A program made the translations under genes and the position numbers. Source: Vitis vinifera (Eukaryota > Streptophyta > Magnoliopsida > Vitales > Vitaceae). Taken from it: a stretch of 64,000 nucleotides of DNA. Under the pieces are notes generated by a model that saw nothing but the letters and a program-made list of their open reading frames with translations, was not told where the DNA came from and did not search any database. The DNA lies in contig NC_081815.1 of assembly GCF_030704535.1 (NCBI RefSeq), forward strand, positions 697,001 to 761,000. Direction: 5' to 3'. This document shows, piece after piece, positions 62,795 through 64,000 of this stretch (positions are counted from its first letter, which is position 1; every line of letters begins with the position of its first letter).

Positions 62795-64000
62795 GTGAGC
62801 ATTTGTCACTTAATTTATTTATGGTTTTCATTAGCATCATGCACATGATTTTCTGATAGATACAAGTGAAGTCACAGACTTGGACAAAATGGTATCAGAG
62901 AACATGTGGTGTCAGAGTTTTATTAGAGTTGGGTCTCAAAAATGTCTGAAAGTGTGATGTGTCAAATTATTGGCACAGCTTATGACAAAATTAGATGAAG
63001 ATGTTGATACTTGAATCATGGGGTTTTGCATTTTTGTGTTGCCACTTTTGATGACATGGGCAACAAATCATTACAAATATTTTTATCAATTAAAAAATGA
63101 AAGCTCCATTTTCTATATTGTCTCTAACAATTTTATAATTTTTTCTAATATCTGCTATGGCTATTTATTCAATGCAAAACAATAAAGAAATAAAATAAAA
63201 GAAATGAAACTTGATATTTTTGAAGTCCAACTACAGAGAGTCATTATCCTCTAATCTCTCTGTGAACTCTCTTGTTCTTTCTGAGACTTTATTGATCTCC
63301 TGATATTTTAGGCCTCTCAACTTCTGAACTGTATGTAAGCACTTTGAAACTCTTTCTAATTTTATTTGAAACTGGTTATATACCGTCATATTGCTTCTTC
63401 TTGCTTTATGCTTGCTGCCACCTCTAGTAGTTAGGATGGTTGAAATATATTGATCTGTATATCTAATTCTTCTTCTTACATTGATGTCTTTTACATATGC
63501 CAAACCAGAATGGACAGCTGAGATTGGAAAAATGACAGTATAGCTTGAAGCTGAGTGTTGCAGCTGATGCTTCCTCCAAGCTTCCATTTTTATTTTATTC
63601 TTTTGAAGAACAAAGTAAAACACCAGAACCCTCAAACAAAATCTAGCCTCTTAGCCAAAGGCAATTTCTGTCCATGATGATAGTGGCAAACATGGTTATG
63701 TTTGTGTGATGGAGGTGACCCTTTTTCCTCTCGCAAGCAATATTAAAGTCAATTAGAGATGTATTGCAAAAGTAAACTTGGAAATGGGTATCATGGCCAT
63801 TATAACTAGACGGGTTGCACAACCGCAATACGAAAGAACTCCCTTTCGACCATTTCTATCAAAATGTCTAATATTTTGAAAAACTTTTGTTGGCTACCAG
63901 AATAATTGAGAAAAATTTATCTAGCATATCAATTCCAAATATTGGACCTAAAATAAATTCTTTATTTCAAAATGTTTTGATATATGAGATGAATTTTTTG
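62795..64000 (+). other. MTI1 intron 6, continuing past the window
   Basis: A GTGAGC donor follows the exon at 62795. The next conserved MTI1 block (GSRLTAFEL) is not found. The intron contains TGGTATCAGAG near 62890, which resembles the primer-site sequence of Copia elements, and a 134-codon minus frame at 63231-63635 that I do not recognise. Together they may be a worn repeat insertion, but the evidence is thin. Confidence 0.4.

Noticed and set aside
62880-63640. Copia-like primer-site motif TGGTATCAGAG and a 134-codon minus frame in MTI1 intron 6
   Set aside because: No LTR ends, target duplication or recognisable retroelement protein could be found; an 11-base motif alone is not enough to call an element.

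Overview
The window is nuclear DNA of a flowering plant. Genes are split by short GT-AG introns, intergenic DNA is AT-rich with long (TA)n tracts, and every recognisable protein is closest to core-eudicot families. Protein style and the LTR type make grapevine (Vitis) or a near relative my best guess; this is inference, not proof. Exon structures were read by eye from family similarity plus GT/AG sites and checked for phase continuity. All multi-exon models below keep an open frame from ATG to stop.

Layout. 0-3.2 kb: a broken 5' piece of an endo-beta-mannosidase gene (+) and the first exon of a membrane-anchored polygalacturonase (-), whose remaining exons are not seen. 4.8-6.9 kb: LHCA6 (+). 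7.5-9.4 kb: a PRK3-type pollen receptor-like kinase (+). 10.37-13.15 kb: a solo LTR with a perfect 5-bp target duplication, enclosing a piece of an AIM24-family host gene. 13.8-16.0 kb: COQ9 (+). 16.8-18.2 kb: a divergent actin (+), followed by a decayed copy of its own 3' end. 19.2-21.2 kb: a cupin_5/DUF985 protein (+). 21.8-26.0 kb: LSM1 (-), with exons 2-5 present twice because of an exact 2000-bp tandem duplication. 28.6-30.0 kb: a LAZY/DRO1 (IGT) gravitropism gene (-). 30-35.4 kb: gene-poor repeats. 36.2-40.4 kb: LAZ1H2, an OST-alpha/TMEM184 membrane protein (+), with G-boxes and upstream ORFs. 40.9-48.4 kb: an ITIH-like von Willebrand A protein with a cysteine-rich tail (-). 51.8-55.9 kb: a TBL-family acetyltransferase (-). 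60.2-62.8 kb and beyond: the 5' part of MTI1 (methylthioribose-1-phosphate isomerase, +).

The genes do not form a pathway. They are housekeeping, photosynthesis, cell-wall and signalling genes in an ordinary eukaryotic neighbourhood. From memory, polygalacturonase, LHCA6, COQ9, DUF985, LSM1 and the VWA gene follow the order of Arabidopsis AT1G19170 down to AT1G19110, which would make this a conserved synteny block with later insertions. The points most worth a second look are the 2000-bp LSM1 duplication, the LTR carrying an AIM24 fragment, the divergent actin with its tail duplication, and the uORF/G-box leader of LAZ1H2. I found no evidence of a wholly new system.
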